Shown: positions 19,272-31,149, numbered from the stretch's first letter. The stretch: DNA of 64,000 nucleotides from Apteryx mantelli (GCF_036417845.1 NC_090014.1:62001-126000); one strand, 5' to 3'. Program-made: numbers and translations. The notes: generated from the letters alone by a model not told the origin.

Positions 19272-22200
19272 ATGGAGGGGGAGGGGCCGCCCGCGCCCCC
19301 CGGCGGCGCCCGGCGCGGGAGCGGGGCCGGTGAGAGGCCGGGACGCCTGGGCCCCCCCGGGGGGGGGAGGGGAAGGGAAGGGAAGGGAAGGGGCACCCGG
19401 ACACCTGGGACCGTTTTGGGGGGAGGGGAGGAGGGAGAGGATGCGCCCGGACGCCTGGGCCCCCCGGTGGGGGTGGGGGTGCGGCTGCCGGGACGCCTGG
19501 GCCCCCGGAGGGGGGAGGGGGTGTGCTGGGGGGGGGGCTCGGACCCCTGGGTCCCCGGGAGGCACTTGGACACCTGGGCCCTCATGGCGGGAGGGGGGCA
19601 GAGCGGGGCCCCTCTGTCCCGGACGCCTGGGCCCCTGAGCCCCCCCCCCACCCCGGACTCCTGGGCCCCTGAGCCCCCCCCCCCCCCGGACTCCTGGGCC
19701 CCTGAGCCCCCCCCCACCCCGGACTCCTGGGCCCCTGAGCCCCCCCCCGCCCCGGACGCCTGGGCCCCCTTGACCTGGACACCTGGGCCCCCCCCGCCCC
19801 GAACGCCTGGGCCCCCAGACAGGGGGGTGGGGTGAAGCGGGGCCCCCCGGACGCCTGGGCCCCTGAGCCCCCCCCCCGCCCCGGGCTCCTGGGCCCCTGA
19901 GCCCTCCCCTGCCCCTGACGCCTGGGCCCCTGAGCCCCCCCCCCGCCCCGGACTCCTGGGCCCCTGAGTCCCCCCTGCCCCGGACGCCTGGGTCCCCGAG
20001 CAGGGGGGTGGGGTGAAGCGGGGCCCCCCGGACTCCTGGGCCCCCAGACAGGGGGGTGGGGTGAAGCGGGGCCCCCCCGCCCGGACGCCGGGGCCCCTGA
20101 GCCCCCCCCGCCCGGACGCCGGGGCCCCTGAGCGCGCTCGCCGCCCAGGCCCGGACGTGCTGGTGTTCCTGGCGGACGGCGCGGCGGTGCCGCTGGCGCT
20201 GGAGCACCCGGCGGGAGCCACGGCCGCCGAGCTGCAGCGACGCCTGCGCGCGGCCCTGCGCCTGCCCGACGCCGCCGCCGAGGCCCTGGCGCTCTGGCTC
20301 GCCTCGCCCCTCCTCGGTGAGCGGGGGGGGCCGCGGGGGGGGGCCCAGGTGGCCGGGGGGGCCCAGGCGGCCGGGCATCCGCCACCCCGGAGGCCGGACA
20401 ACCATCCCGCACCGCTTCGGGACGCCCGGACGCCTGGGTCCTCGGTGGGGGTCAGGGCCCGGACGCCTGGGCCCTTCGTGGGGGGTTTGGGGTCGGGACC
20501 CGGACGCCTGGGCCCTTCGTGGGGGGTTGGGGTCGGGACCCGGACGCCTGGGCCCTTCGTGGGGGTTTGGGGTCAGGCCCGGACGCCTGGGCCCTTTGTG
20601 GGGGGTTTGGGGTCGGGACCCGGACGCCTGGGCCCTTCGTGGGGGTTTGGGGTCGGGACCCGGACGCCTGGGCCCTTCATGGGGGTCGGAGGTTGGGGCC
20701 CGGACGCCTGGGTCCTTCGTGGGGGGTTGGGGTCAGGCCTGGACGCCTGGGTCCTTGGCGGGGGTTTGGGGTCGGGGCCCGGACGCCTGGGCCCTTCATG
20801 GGGGTTGGGGTCGGGGCCTGGACGCCTGGGTCCTTGGCGGGGGTGGGGGCCCGGACGCCTGGGCCCTTCATGGGGGTCGGAGGTCAGGGCCCGGACGCCT
20901 GGGCCCTTCATGGGGGTCGGAGGTCAGGGCCCGGACGCCTGGGTCCTTGGCGGGGGTTTGGGGTCGGGGCCCGGACGCCTGGGCCCTTCATGGGGTTTGG
21001 GGTTGGGGCCCGGATGCCTGGGCCCTTCATGGGGGTCGGAGGTCAGGGCCCGGACGCCTGGGCCCCCGCTGACGGCGCCCCGCAGAGGTGCAGCTCAAGC
21101 CCAAGCACCAGCCCTTCCGCCTCTGCCGCCAGTGGCCGGAGCTGCTGCTGCGCTTCAGCGACGCCTCCGACGGCGCCATCGCCCACGGTGAGCCGGACGC
21201 CGGGGCCCCCCGGACGCCTGGGTCCCTGTGGGGGGGGCCGGATGCCGGGGCCCCCCGGACGCCTGGGTCCCCGCCTGACGCCGTCTCCCCCCCCCCAGAT
21301 GAGCCGTGTCTGCAGCTGCGCAGGAACGTGTTCTTCTCGAAGAAGAAGGAGCTGCAGGTGAGAGGGGCCCGGACGCCTGGGCCCCCCCCTGGGCCCCCCC
21401 CCTGCCCCGGACACCTGGGTCCCCATGGGTGGGGGCTGGGTGAGGGGAGCTGATGAGGGGCCCGGACACCTGGGCCCCTGAAGGTGGGAGCTGGGTGAAG
21501 GGAGTGGGGAGCTGCCCCGGACGCCTGGGCCCCGCGGGTGGGGGCTGGGTGAGGGGAGCTGGGTGAGGGGAGCTGGGGGGGGGTTCCCCGGACGCCTGGG
21601 CCCCTGCATGGTCCCGGACACCTGGGTCCCCGTGGGTGGGGGCTGGGTGAGGGGAGCTGGGTGAGGGGAGCTGAGGGGGGGGGTTCCCCGGACGCCTGGG
21701 CCCCTGCATGGTCCCGGACACCTGGGTCCCCGTGGGTGGGGGCTGGGTGAGGGGAGCTGGATGAGGGGAGCTGGGAGGGGGGTTTCCCCGGACGCCTGGG
21801 CCCCGTGGGTGGGGTCTGGGTGAGGGGAGCTGGGGGGGGGCGTTCCCCGGACGCCTGGGCCCCGCGGGTGGGGGCTGGATGAGGGGAGCTGGGGGGGGGC
21901 GTTCCCCGGACGCCTGGGCCCCCGCGCGGTCCCGGACGCCTGGGCCCCGCGGCAGCTGGAGGACGAGGAGCTGCTGCGGCTGCTGTACGAGGAGGCGCGC
22001 GGGAACCTGCTGGGCGGCCGCTACCCCTGCGACCCCGAGGACTGCGAGGAGCTGGGCGCCCTCGTGTGCCGCCTGCGCCTGGGCCCCTTCGACGAGCGCC
22101 GGCACACGGCCAGCGCCCTGCGGTGAGCGCGGGGCCCCGGCGTCCGGGGGGCCCCGGCGTCCGGCCCCCGCGCCCCCCCCCCCCACACCCCCGCCCCCGA

Positions 22201-25200
22201 CAAAGCGCCCTTGTTCCCTGCGCCTTCCCATCCCCCCGCCTGGCGGAGGGCCCAGGCGTCCGGGCGCCCTGTTCCCCACCCCCGCTGGGGCCCAGGCGTC
22301 CGGGCGGCTCGTCTCCCGCCGGGACGCTGCCTGTTTGAGAGGGACCCAGGAGTCCGGGTGTCCCCACTCGCCCTGTGTCACCCAGGGACCCAGGTGTCCG
22401 GGCGTTCCCCTTCTCTTCCCATGGGACCCAGGTGTCCGGGTGTTCCCGCTCTTCCCGCGTCCCCCGGGGGCCCAGGCGTCCAGGTGTTCCCGCTCTTCCC
22501 ACATCCGCCCAGGGCCCAGGCGTCCGGGTGTCCCCGCTCCTCCCGCATCCGCCCAGGGCCCAGGCATCCGGGTGTCCCCGCTCCTCCCGCATCCCCCGGG
22601 GGCCCAGGCATCCGGGTGTCCCCGTTCTTCCCGCATTCCCTGGGGGCCCAGGCGTCCGGGTGTCCCTGCTCCTCCCGCATCCCCCCAGGGTCCCAGGCGT
22701 CCGGGTGTCCCCGCTCCTCCCGCATCCCCCGGGGGCTCAGGCGTCCGGGTGTCCCCGCTCTTCCCGCGTCCCCCCGGGGGCCCAGGCGTCCGGGTGTCCC
22801 CGCTCCTCCCGCATCCCCCGGGGGCCCAGGCGTCCGGGTGTCCCCGCTCCTCCCGCATCCCCCGGGGGCCCAGGCGTCCGGGTGTCCCTGCTCCTCCCGC
22901 ATCCCCCGGGGGCCCAGGCGTCCGGGTGTCCCCGCTCCTCCCGCATCCCCCAGGGGCCCAGGCGTCCGGGTGTCCCTGCTCTTCCCGCATCCCCCGGGGG
23001 CCCAGGCGTCCGGGTGTCCCCGCTCTTCCCGCATCCCCTGGGGGCCCAGGTGTCCGGGTGTCCCTGCTCCTCCCGCATCCCCCGGGGGGCCCAGGCGTCC
23101 GGGTGCCCCCACATCCCACAGGGACCCAGGCGTCCGGGTTCTCCTCTCCCCTCCCCATGGGGCCCAGGCGTCCGGGCGCCCCCCTCGCCCCCCGCGGGGC
23201 CCCGGCGCTGAGGCGTCGCCCCCCCCCCCGTCCCCCCCGCAGGCCGCTGCTGGGCCGGGAGGTGCCGGGGCCGCGGGGCGCCCGGGGGCTGCTGGGGGCC
23301 CTGCGCCGGGGCGGCCGCCGGGCGCCGGAGCTGGGGCTGCTCCGGGCTTTCCGGGCCGGGCCGGGCGCCGCCGCCGCCGCCTCCGGCCTCTACCGCGCCT
23401 TCCTGCAGCGCTGCCACCAGCTGCCCTACTACGGGTGAGCGGGGCCCCGGCGTCCGGGCGGGGGCTGGAGGGGGCCCAGGCGTCCGGACGGGGGGCTGGA
23501 GGGGGCCCAGGCGTCCGGGGAGCTGCGCCGAGGAGAGGGAGGGGGTGTCTGGGGGCGACCCTGGCATCGGGGAAGAGGGATCCAGGGGGGACCCAGGTGT
23601 CCGGGGGGGGAAATCCAGAGATCCAGGGATCCAGCGGGGGCCCAGGCATCCAGGTGGGACCCAGGCGTCCGGGGGGGACCCAGGCATCAGGGAAGAGGGA
23701 TTCAGGCATCCCGGGGGGGATCCGGAGATCCAGGCATCCAGGGGGGGCCCAGGCATCCGGGGGGGACCCAGGCGTCTGGGGGGGGATCTGGAGATCCAGG
23801 GGGGACCCAGGCATCCAAGAGGGGTCCAGGTGTCCGGGGGGGGATCCGGAGATCCAGACATCCGGGGGGGGATCCAGGCATCCGGGGAGGCCCAGGCGTC
23901 CAGGGGGGATCCGGAGATCCAGGCATCCGGGGGGGACCCAGTTGTCTGGGGAAGGGCCCAGGCGTCCTAGACAAGCTCAAGCATCTGGGGGGGGCCCAGG
24001 CGTCCGGGGGGGCCCAGGCGTCCGGGACCCAGGCGTCCGGGCGCCCCCAGGTGCGCCTTCTTCCCGGGGGCCATCGACCGCCCGCCCGGGGGGCTGCTGA
24101 GCCGGGGGGGGCCGCCGGGCCGTGAGCGTCGCCGTGGGGCTGGAGGGCGTCAGCATCATCGACCCCCGCGAGCAGGTGGGGCCGGGCCCGGGGGGTGCGA
24201 GGGGGCAGTTGGGGACGCTGGGGGGGGGGGGCGCCGTGGGGCCATGGGGGGGGCAGCTGGGGACACCGTGGGGCTGCGGGGGGGCACTTGGGGGGCACAA
24301 GGGAGCAGTTAGGTGACACTATGGGGCAGCTAGGGACACCATGAGGCGGATGTGGGGCAGTTGTGGGGCCCTGGGGGATGCTATGGGGCAGTTGGGGGTA
24401 CCACGAGGCAGCCATGGGGCAGTTGTAAGATGCCATGGGGCAGTTGGGGGGCACTGGGGGACCCTGTGGGGCTGCTGTGGGGCAGTTGGGGATGCCATGG
24501 GGTAACCATGGGGCAGTTTGGGGGCCCTGGAAGTATCTGTGGGGCAGTTGGAAATGGTATGAGGCAGCTATGGGGCAGTTGTAAGATGCCATGGGGCAGT
24601 TGGGGGGCACTGGGGGACCCCATGGGGCCCCTGTGGGGCAGTTAGGGACGCTATGGGGCAGTTGGGGGGCCCTGGGGACATCCATGGGGCTGTCGGGGGC
24701 ACCGTGGGGCAGCAGGGGGAGGCCATGGGGAAGGTGGGGGGCAGCAAGGGGCGGTTGGGGGGCCCCGGGGGGCATCTCTGGGGCAGCCGTGGGGCTGACG
24801 GCGCGGCGCCCCAGCACGTGCTGCTGACGCTGGCCTTCCCCGAGCTGTGCTGGGAGCTGGTGGGCGCCGTGGGGCCGGCGGGTGCCGTGGGGCCGGCGGA
24901 CGCCGTGGGGCCGGAGGAGGCCATGGGGCCGCCGCAGCTGTGGCTCGAGTTCGACGGCGAGCGCGAGGGCGCCCCCGTGAACCGGCTGCTGCGCGTCGTC
25001 TCCCCGCAGGTGAGCGGGGGCCGCGCCGTGGGGCTGGGACGCGCCGTGGGGCCGGGACCCCCCGGGACTCGCCCGGGACCCGCCATGGGGCTGGGACCTT
25101 CCCCAGGGATCGTCTGTGGGGCTGGGACCCTCCTGGGATCCCCTATGGGGCAGGGACCCGCCATGGGGCTGGGACCTTCCCCAGGGATCGTCTGTGGGGT

Positions 25201-27786
25201 TGGGATCTCCTGTGGGGCAGGGACCCACCGTGGGGCTGGGACCCTCTGGAACTCGCCTGAGATCCTCTGTGGGGCAGGGGACCCGCCGTGGGGCTGGGAC
25301 CTTCCCCAGGGATCCTCTGTGGGGCTGGGACCCTTTGGGATCCCCTATGGGGCAGGGATCCGCTGTGGGGCTGGGACCCCTGGGGACCCTCCTAGGATCC
25401 CCATGTGGGTCGGGGACCCTCTGTGGGGCTGAGACCTTCCCCAGGGTCCCTCCGTGGGGCAGGAACCCCCCCCCCATGGAGCCCGCTGTGGGGCAGGGAC
25501 CCCCCCCCGGGTACCCCTGGATACTCCTGTGTGGGGCAGAGACCCCCAAATACCCCCCAGCTCCCCCTGTGTGGGGCAGGGCCCCCCCCATCAGTCCCTA
25601 CAGGCTGAGAGGGAGTTTGGGGGGGGGGGTGCCCCGGAGGGGGTGTTTGGGGGCACCGGGGGGTGTCTGTGACCCCCGGGGCTGTTCTGGGGGGTGTTTG
25701 GGGGTGTTTTGGGGGTGTCTGTGACCCCCTCGGGGGTGTTTTGGGGTGTTTTGGGCTGTTCTGGGGGGTGTTTCGGGGCACCTGGGGGTGTCTGTGACCC
25801 CCGGGGCTGTTCTGGGGGGTGTTTGGGGGTGCTTTGGGGATGTCTGTGACCCCCTGGAGGTGTTTTGGGATGCCTGGGGGTGTCTGCGACCCCTAGGGCT
25901 GTTCTGGGGGGTGTTTTGGGGCGCCGGGGGGTGTCTGCGACCCCCGGGGCTGTTCTGGGGGGTGTCTGTGACTTCTGAGGGTGTTTTAAGGCTGTTCTGG
26001 GGGGTGTTTCGGGGCGCCGGGGGGTGTCTGCGACCCCCGGGGCTGTTCTGGGGGGTGTTTGGGGGTGTTTCAGGGGTGTCTGCGACCCCCGGGGCTGTTC
26101 TGGGGGGTGTTTTGGGGGTGTCTGTCACCCCCCGGGGGTCTTTTGGGGGTGTTTTGGGCTGTTGTGGGGGGTGTTTGGGGGTGTTTCAGGGGTGTCTGTG
26201 ACCCCCCCGGGGGTGTTTTGGGCTGTTTTGGGCTGTTCTGGGGGGTGTTTCGGGGCACCTGGGGGTGTCTGCGACCCCCGGGCTGTTCTGGGGGGTGTTT
26301 TGGGGGTGTCTGCGACCCCCGGGGCTGTTCTGGGGGGTGTTTGGGGGTGTTTTGGGGGTGTCTGTGACCCCCTCGGGGGTGTTTTGGGGTGTTTTGGGCT
26401 GTTCTGGGGGGTGTTTCGGGGCACCTGGGGGTGTCTGCGACCCCCGGGGCTGTTCTGGGGGGTGTTTTGGGCTGTTTTGGGGGTGTCTGCGACCCCCGGG
26501 GCTGTTCTGGGGGGTGTTTGGGGGTGTTTCGGGGCGCCGTCACCCCCCCGCGCCCCCGGCTGCCGCAGGCCGAGCTCATGAGCGCCCTCATCGAGTGCTG
26601 CATCGCGCTGGGGGGGGGCGACGGCCCCGGCCCCCCCCGGGCCCCACTGCGGCGCCAGGACAGCGTCACCCGCCCCCGGCTGCAGCGCCTCAACACCATC
26701 GACTACGTCGACGACGGTGCGCCGAGGGCGGGGGGGCCCAGGCGTCCGGGGGGGGATCCCAGGGGACCCAAGCGTCCGGGAAGGGGGGGCCCAGGCGTCC
26801 GGGGAGGATCCCGGGGGTGCCCAGGCGTCCGGGGGCATCCCAGGGGAGCCAGGCGTCCGGGAAGGGGGGGCCCAGGTGTCTGGGAAGGGGGGGCCCAGGC
26901 GTCCGGGGGGGGATCCCAGGGGATCCAGGCGTCCAGGAAGGGGGGGGCCAAGGCGTCCGGGGGCATCCCAGGGGACCCAGGCGTCCGGGAAGGGGCGGCC
27001 CAGGCGTCCGGGGGGGGGATCCCAGGGGATCCAGGCGTCCGGGGGGGATCCCAGGGGATCCAGGCGTCCGGAAAGGGGGGGCCCCAGGAATCTGGGGGGG
27101 GTATCAGGGGATCCAGGCATCCAGGAAGGGGGGGGGGGCAGGCATCCGGGGGGATCCCAGGGGACCCAGGCGTCCAGGAAGGGGGGGCCCAGGCGTCCGG
27201 GGGGGATCCCGGGGGATCCAGGCGTCCGGAAAGGGGGGGGGCCAGGAATCTGGGGGGGGTATCAGGGGGTCCAGGCATCCAGGAAGGGGGGGGGCAGGCA
27301 TCCGGGGGGATTCCAGGGGACCCAGACGTCTGGGAAGGGGGGGCCCAGGAGTCCGGGGGGATCCCAGGGGATCCAGACATCCGGGAAGGGGGGGCCCAGG
27401 AGTCCGGGGAGACTCCTGGTGTCCGGAGAGGGGGGGGCCCAGGAGTCCGGGTGGATCCCAGGAGTCCAGGGAGATCCCAGGGGACCCAGACGTCCGGGAA
27501 GGGGGGGCCCAGGAGTCCAGGGGGGGGCCCAGGCCTCCGGGTAGGGAAGGTGGACCGGGGACCCTGGGGTGCAGGAGGTGGGGCCCAGGCGTCCGGGGGG
27601 CCCAGGCGTCCGGGTGACCCCCTCCTTCCCCCCCCCCCCCCCCCCAGGGCAGGAGCTGCGGCGGGTGAAGCCCCCCCGGCGCGCGGCCTCCTTCTTCGGG
27701 CGCCAGCTGCCGCACGGGGGGGGGGGCGGCGCCGGGGGGCACCTACAGCCCCGTGCCGGGGGGGGGCCGCGCTGGAGCAGGGCTGA
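19272..27786 (+). CDS. FRMD8: FERM domain-containing protein 8 (complete gene)
   Basis: Cytoplasmic FERM protein; the mammalian orthologue (iTAP) binds iRhoms and stabilises the iRhom/ADAM17 sheddase complex. Ten coding exons: 19272-19329, 20149-20316, 21086-21187, 21299-21357, 21956-22122, 23243-23434, 24051-24175, 24815-25009, 26569-26716, 27648-27786. All junctions are GT/AG and the phases chain. Signature segments are [57 protein letters not shown] and [19 protein letters not shown], all aligning to human FRMD8. About 449 aa expected (human 464). Apparent +1 shifts lie in G runs at 24104-24111, 27716-27726 (or 27734-27739) and 27758-27766. Removing one G from each reading gives [11 protein letters not shown] and a C-terminus [16 protein letters not shown], parallel to the human ending SLEQG. 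Start chosen as the first ATG in frame with exon 2. Confidence 0.94.
19330..20148 (+). repeat. Motif-1 array filling FRMD8 intron 1
   Basis: About 25 sense copies (GGACGCCTGGGCCCC, GGACTCCTGGGCCCC) with CTGAGCCCCCCC spacers. The array runs to within about 20 bp of the exon 2 acceptor. Confidence 0.92.
20410..21075 (+). repeat. Motif-1 array in FRMD8 intron 2
   Basis: Regular units of about 40 bp: motif-1 plus a TTCGTGGGGGTTTGGGGTCG spacer, about 17 copies, all sense. Confidence 0.92.
21190..21955 (+). repeat. Motif-1 arrays in FRMD8 introns 3 and 4
   Basis: Sense copies with spacers such as TGGGTGAGGGGAGCTGGG. Near-identical 110-bp blocks repeat at about 21560-21780. The final copy (near 21932-21948) forms the intron end directly before the exon 5 acceptor. 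Confidence 0.9.
22130..23200 (-). repeat. Motif-1 array (antisense) in FRMD8 intron 5
   Basis: About 30 copies of GGGCCCAGGCGTCCGGGTGT with CCCGCTCCTCCCGCATCCCC spacers, period about 39 bp. Orientation is opposite to the arrays in introns 1-4. Confidence 0.92.
23440..24045 (-). repeat. Motif-1 array (antisense) in FRMD8 intron 6
   Basis: About 20 copies with GGGGGGGATCCGGAGATCCAG spacers. The last copy overlaps the polypyrimidine region of the exon 7 acceptor at 24049-24050. Confidence 0.9.
24180..24810 (+). repeat. ATGGGGCAGTTGGGG array in FRMD8 intron 7
   Basis: Degenerate units of ATGGGGCAGTTGGGGGCAC, 30-60 bp. A related GCCGTGGGGCCG repeat continues into exon 8 coding sequence. Confidence 0.88.
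25010..25600 (+). repeat. GTGGGGCTGGGACC array in FRMD8 intron 8, 5' part
   Basis: Units built on CTGTGGGGCTGGGACCTTCC and GGGATCCTCTGTGGGGCAGG, period about 25-60 bp, beginning about ten bases after the exon 8 donor. Confidence 0.88.
25620..26545 (+). repeat. GGGGCTGTTCTGGGGGGTGTTT array in FRMD8 intron 8, 3' part
   Basis: About 0.9 kb of G/T-rich units with GTGTCTGCGACCCCCGGGG, strongly strand-asymmetric. The + strand has dense GGGG runs. Confidence 0.9.
26725..27620 (-). repeat. Motif-1 array (antisense) in FRMD8 intron 9
   Basis: About 35 copies of CCCAGGCGTCCGGG, with decayed forms GGCATCC and GGTGTCC, spaced by GAAGGGGGGG and GGATCCCAGGGGA blocks. Confidence 0.92.
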
Positions 27787-27876
27787 GCCCCCCCCCTGCC
27801 CCCCCCGCCGGGGGCCCAGGCGTCCGGGCCCCCCCCCCCACCCGCCCCCGCCGCCGCCCTCGGAACCGTCCGCGCT

Positions 27877-27882
27877 AATAAA
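27877..27882 (+). terminator. FRMD8: FRMD8 polyadenylation signal AATAAA
   Basis: AATAAA about 90 bp after the FRMD8 stop, followed by GGGG/GT-rich sequence. The 3' UTR is very short. Confidence 0.75.
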
Positions 27883-27954
27883 GGGGGGCCGGTGCCGCTG
27901 CGTGTGCAGGGACACGGCTCCGGCACCGCACGTGTGTCGCGGCTGTGTTTGCAT

Positions 27955-29090
27955 CACGCCTCCGTCACGCCTCTGCCGTGGTCTCGTGCGCGTCACGCGT
28001 CCGTCACGCCTCTGACATGGTCCTGCCCCTGGTCACGCCTCCGTCATGCCTGTGACATGGTCCTGCCCTGGTCACGTCTCTGTCACACCTGTGACATGGT
28101 CCTGCCCCTGGTCACGTCTCTGTCACACCTGTGACATGGTCCTGCCCTTGGTCACGTCTCTGTCACACCTGTGACATGGTCCTGCCCTTGGTCACGTCTC
28201 TGTCACACCTGTGACATGGTCCTGCCCTTGGTCACGGCTCTGTCATGGCTCTGTCATGCCTGTGTCATGATCCTGCCCGTAACATGATCCTGCCCCTGGT
28301 CATGGCTCCATCACACCTGTGACATGGTCCTGCCCCTGGTCTTGGCTCCGTCACACCTGTGACATGATCTTGCCCCTGGTCTTGGCTCCGTCACACCTGT
28401 GACATGATCCTGCCCCTGGTCACGCCTCTGTCACGCCTGTGACATGATCCTGCCCCTGGTCATGGCTCCATCATGCCTGTGATATGGTCCTGCCCCTGGT
28501 CACGGCTCCATCACGCCTGTGACATGGTCCTGCCCCTGGTCACAGCTCTGTCATGCCTGTGACATGGTCCTGCCCCTGGTCACAGCTCTGTCACGCCTGT
28601 GACATGGTCCTGCCCCTGGTCACGGCTCTGTCACGCCTGTGACATGATCCTGTCACTGGTCACGGCTCTGTCACGCCTGTGACATGGTCCTGCCCCTGGT
28701 CACAGCTCTGTCACGCCTGTGACATGATCCTGCCCCTGGTCACGGCTCCGTCACGCCTGTGGCATGATCCTGTCACTGGTCACGGCTCTGTCACGCCTGT
28801 GACATGATCCTGCCCCTGGTCATGGCTCCGTCACGCCTGTGACATGGTCCTGCCCCTGGTCATGGCTCTGTCACGCCTGTGACATGGTCCTGCCCCTGGT
28901 CACAGCTCCGTCACGCCTGTGACATGATCCTGCCCCTGGTCATGGCTCTGTCACACCTGTGACATGGTCCTGCCCCTGGTCACAGCTCCGTCACGCCTGT
29001 GACATGGTCCTGCCCCTGGTCACGGCTCCGTCACGCCTGTGACATGGTCCTGCCCCTGGTCACGCCTCTGTCATGGCTCCATCGTGATCC
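27955..29090 (+). repeat. 40-bp satellite downstream of FRMD8
   Basis: About 27 units of roughly 40 bp, CGCCTGTGACATGGTCCTGC plus CCCTGGTCACGGCTCTGTCA, with high homogeneity from 28290 to 29060. Confidence 0.94.
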
Positions 29091-29965
29091 CACCCCGTTC
29101 ATGGTCTGTCACGGCTCCATCACGCCCATCGTGATCCCATCCGTGTTTGCGGCTCCATCACACCTCTGTCATGGGACATTCTCCAGCCCGCTCATGGCTC
29201 CATCATGTTCCCCCCTTCCCTGTTACAGCCCTGGTCACGGATCTGTCATGTTCCCTAGTCCCAGCACGGCTCCGTCATGGTCCTGGTCCCATCATGGCTC
29301 CGTCACGCCCCCATGCATGTCCTGGTCTCATCATGGCTCCATCCGTGTCCTGGTCCCATCACGGCTCCATCTGTGTCCTGGTCCCATCACAGCTCCATCA
29401 CGCCCCCATGCGTGTCCCAGCCCCACCGCAGCTCTGTCACGCCTCTGTCCGTGTCACGGTCCCCTCCCCGTCATGCCTCCATCACGCCCCCATCCCTGTC
29501 ATGGTCCCGTCACGGCTCTGTCACGCCCCTGCCTGTGTCCCAGCCTCATCATGGCTCCGTCACGCCTCCATCCATGTCCTGGTCCTGTCACACCCCCCTT
29601 CCCCATCCGTGTCCCAGCCCCATCACGGCTCCGTCATGCCTCCGTCCGTGTCCTGGTCCTGTCATGCCCCCCCACATCCATGTCCCGGTCCCATCACAGC
29701 TCTGTCATGCCTCCGTCCGTGTCCTGGTCCTGTCATGCCCCCCCACATCCGTGTCCCAGTCCCATCACAGCTCCGTCATGCCTCCGTCCGTGTCCTGGTC
29801 CTGTCATGGCCCCCCCATCCGTGTCCCGGTCCCATCACGGCTCCATCATGCCTCCATCCGTGTCCTGGTCCTGTCATGCCCCCCCACATCCGTGTCCCGG
29901 TCCCATCACGGATCCGTCACGCCCCGGCTGTGTCCCAGCCCGGCCACGTCACGGTCCCGGCTGCC
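29090..29965 (+). repeat. GTGTCCTGGTCCCATCACGG minisatellite
   Basis: A diverged relative of the preceding array, period about 30-60 bp, with a higher-order block TCATGCCTCCGTCCGTGTCC repeated at about 29640-29880. Confidence 0.88.
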
Positions 29966-30160
29966 CCAGGGCTGGGGGGGGTTGGGGCTAATTAGGGGCT
30001 CGTTAGCACTCAGGGGCTCGTTAGGCAGTGGGAGCCCGGGGGGGGGGGGGGGAACAGCAGCGCCACTGCCAAATGGCTGCCCCACGTGACGGCGGCCATT
30101 TTAGGGTTGAGCTAACGAAGGCGACTCGTTAGGGGCCCCCGGGGGGGGGGAGGCGGAGGG
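29966..30160 (+). other. Short non-repetitive spacer with CTAATTAG/CTCGTTAG elements
   Basis: Contains CTAATTAGG, CTCGTTAGC, CTCGTTAGG, GCGGCCATTTTAGGG and GCTAACGAAG within 150 bp. No gene seen. Confidence 0.5.
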
Positions 30161-31125
30161 GGGGTCCGGTGTGCAGAGCACACGGGTGTGCGTGTGACTG
30201 GGGAGCCGTGCGTGAGTCACACGGGTCCGTGGGCGAGGCGTGACGGGCCACACGCGTGGTGCAGGGTGGGGCCGGGGGCGAGTCACGCAGCTCTGGGAGC
30301 CGCGAAGGGCCGTGTGCGAGGCGTGAAGGTCCGTGTGCGAGGCGTGAGGGCCCGTGTGCGAGGCGTGAGGGCCCGTGTGTGTTGTGAGGGCCCGTGTGCG
30401 AGTGGTGAGGGGCCGGGTGTGAGGCACAAAGGTCCGTGGGGCGCACGGGGTCCGTGTCGGAAGCGTGCAGGTCCATGTGTGAGGGTCCGTGTGCGATCCG
30501 TGGGTCACGGGTCCATGTGTGAGGCGTGAGGGCCCATGTATGCGGGTCCGTGAGTGAGACACGGAGGCCTGTGGGTCACAGGGGTCCGTGTGCGAGGCGT
30601 GCAGGTCCATGTGCAAGCTGTGGGTCACAGGCATCCATGCGTGAGGCATGTGCAAAGCATGAAAGTCCACGTGCAAGGCATGAAGGTCTGTGGGGGGTCT
30701 CACGGATCCGTGTGTGAGGGTCCGTGTGCGAGGCATGTGAGTCCACGTACGAGGGTCCACGTGCAATCTGTGGGTCACGGGTCCGTGTGTGAGGTGTGTG
30801 AGTCCACATACGAGAGTCCATGTGCGATCCGTGGGTCACGGATTCGTATGCGAGGGTCCATGTGCGATCTGTGGGTCACAGGTCCATGTGTGAGGCGTGA
30901 ATGCCCGTGTATGATGGTCCGTGTGTGATCCGTGGGTCATAGATCCGTGTGCGAGGGTCCGTGTGCGATCCGTGGGTCATAGATCCGTGTGCGAGGGTCC
31001 GTGTGTGATCCGTGGGTCATGGATCCATGTGCGAGGGTCCATGTGTGATCCGTGGGTCACGGGTCTGCATGCGAGGCGTGACGGCACATGGGTCGCACGG
31101 ATCCATGCGTGAGGCTTCGGCGAGG
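30160..31125 (+). repeat. GGGTCCGTGTGCGAGGCGTG minisatellite
   Basis: About 1 kb of GTCCGTGTGCGAGGCGTGAG and TGTGCGATCCGTGGGTCACG units, period about 25-55 bp, ending at the border of the non-repetitive region. Confidence 0.9.
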
Positions 31126-31149
31126 CACACGTCCCGGTTGGCCCTACGG

